Source: Calorimonas adulescens
Lineage (GTDB): Bacteria > Bacillota > Thermoanaerobacteria > Thermoanaerobacterales > UBA4877
Length of the DNA stretch: 64,000 bases
Reading direction: 5' to 3'
NCBI RefSeq assembly: GCF_008274215.1
Contig: NZ_VTPS01000003.1
Span: forward strand, 1 to 64,000
Shown: positions 63,361 through 64,000 of the stretch, piece after piece
Layout: the number at the start of each line of letters is the position of its first letter
Position numbering within the stretch: position 1 is the stretch's first letter
Made by a program: the position numbers and the translations under genes
Notes under the pieces: generated by a model
What the model was told of the DNA's origin: nothing
Database searches by the model: none
Seen by the model: the letters and a program-made list of their open reading frames with translations, nothing else

Positions 63361-63592
63361 GAGATTAAAAGAGAGGTATTAGGCAGGGTTGTTGCTGTGA
63401 TGATGTCTGTATATGCAGTTTATGCTGTCAGCATGTACTATCCTGGACTTTCCACATGTAGTATATGCTGCGGGAATAATACCGTATTCATATTGTTAAA
63501 AAGGATAAGGGACAAAGGCCAACCGCCGGTAGATTGATACTTTTGGTATTAATCATGATTTTTCAGGTTGTCATATGGAGAATAGTGCCATA
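63361..63592 (+). pseudogene. arcD: Decayed arcD (arginine/ornithine antiporter) C-terminus
   Basis: Between arcB and arcC, short fragments in shifting frames look like the end of an APA-family antiporter: VVAVMMSVYAVYAVSM, then VVYAAGIIPY in another frame, then FILLKRIRDKGQ, then RLILLVLIMIFQVVIWRIVP to a stop near 63592. No start and no 5' part exist. This matches the expected site of arcD in ADI operons. The identification rests on short hydrophobic stretches. Confidence 0.45.
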
Positions 63593-63608
63593 ATGAGGTG
63601 ATATAGCA

Positions 63609-64000
63609 ATGTCCAGAATAGTTGTTGCACTGGGTGGCAATGCCCTTCAGTCAAACCCAAAAGATGTGTCAGCAGAAAGTCAGCTTGCATCCTGCAGATT
63701 AACTGCAAAGGCCATAGTCAGTCTTGTAAAAGAAGGTCATGAGGTAATAGTTGCTCATGGAAATGGTCCCCAGGTGGGTCAGATAGTCTCAACATATGAG
63801 ACTGCTTCGAAGACTGCAGGAGGCTATGTTATGCCTCTACCAGAGTGTGGAAGCATGAGTCAGGGGTATATAGGGTACCACCTGCAGCAATCTATAGGTG
63901 ATGCTCTGAGGAAAGAAGGGATAAACCGTTCGGTTGCCACAGTCATTACACAGGTTGTTGTAGATAGAGATGACCCTGCATTTCAGAATCCAAGTAAGCC
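63609..64000 (+). CDS. arcC: Carbamate kinase (partial, runs off the window)
   Basis: The first 130 codons of carbamate kinase, which makes ATP from carbamoyl phosphate at the end of the ADI pathway. RIVVALGGNALQ at the N-terminus, IVAHGNGPQVGQI and the MSQGYIGYHLQQ region identify it. GAGGTG lies eight bases before the ATG. Its 3' end is outside the window. Confidence 0.95.
   Translation, partial: MSRIVVALGGNALQSNPKDVSAESQLASCRLTAKAIVSLVKEGHEVIVAHGNGPQVGQIVSTYETASKTAGGYVMPLPECGSMSQGYIGYHLQQSIGDALRKEGINRSVATVITQVVVDRDDPAFQNPSK

Noticed and set aside
1-64000. CRISPR arrays, tRNA and rRNA genes
   Set aside because: No regularly spaced repeats, no T-loop GGTTCRA patterns with matching acceptor stems and no rRNA-like conserved blocks were seen on reading both strands by eye; a tool scan could still find a divergent tRNA.

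Overview
The window looks like chromosome of a spore-forming, low-GC Clostridia-type Firmicute, probably a thermophilic anaerobe (inference: AGG/AGA/ATA-rich codons, many TTG/GTG starts after strong GGAGG Shine-Dalgarno sites, and a full sporulation gene set). It holds about 60 protein genes, nearly all on the + strand. I found no rRNA, tRNA or CRISPR array and no intact insertion sequence. The last gene (arcC) runs off the right edge.

Layout. (1) 0.2-9.7 kb: a NUDIX hydrolase, spoVT, yabG, veg, a sipL-like spore-coat gene, an orphan OppA lipoprotein, then ispE-gntR-nucleotidyltransferase and spoIIR. (2) 9.7-16.2 kb: a second orphan OppA on the - strand, the germination genes sleB-ypeB and an sspF-type SASP, a cation-efflux gene and ddl. 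(3) 17-26.8 kb: ywiB-like/argS, an FAD-dependent lipoprotein, a MacAB-like efflux operon, an MBL-fold hydrolase and a CtpA-type protease. (4) 27-35.2 kb: a TrpXYZ-type ABC transporter with two substrate-binding proteins, a BlaI repressor whose blaR1 partner is lost, and a two-component system followed by two exported proteins. (5) 35.4-42 kb: a tightly overlapped DNA-end-processing operon, nurA-herA-mre11-rad50, in which the Rad50 ATPase is split into separate polypeptides at its zinc hook. (6) 42.2-50.4 kb: a complete RND adaptor-pump-TolC-TetR operon and an SLH-domain protein. (7) 50.6-60.3 kb: a Bacillus-like spo0F-fba-transaldolase-rho-rpmE neighbourhood (without murA and glpX) that also carries trpS, yqhQ, prmC and a split chromate transporter. 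(8) 60.9-64 kb: the arginine deiminase genes arcA, arcB, a decayed arcD and arcC.

Sporulation runs through the window: candidate sigma-H (spo0F), sigma-F (spoIIR) and sigma-K (yabG) promoters match the compartment expected from B. subtilis. Three genes look decayed: kal (one frameshift and one stop), arcD (C-terminal scrap) and blaR1 (5' scrap). The most unusual finding is the archaeal-style NurA/HerA/Mre11/Rad50 set with a three-piece Rad50. Next are a possible structured RNA between the two transporter binding proteins, an attenuator-like leader before that transporter, and a stem that may both end the ispE transcript and hide the spoIIR ribosome-binding site.
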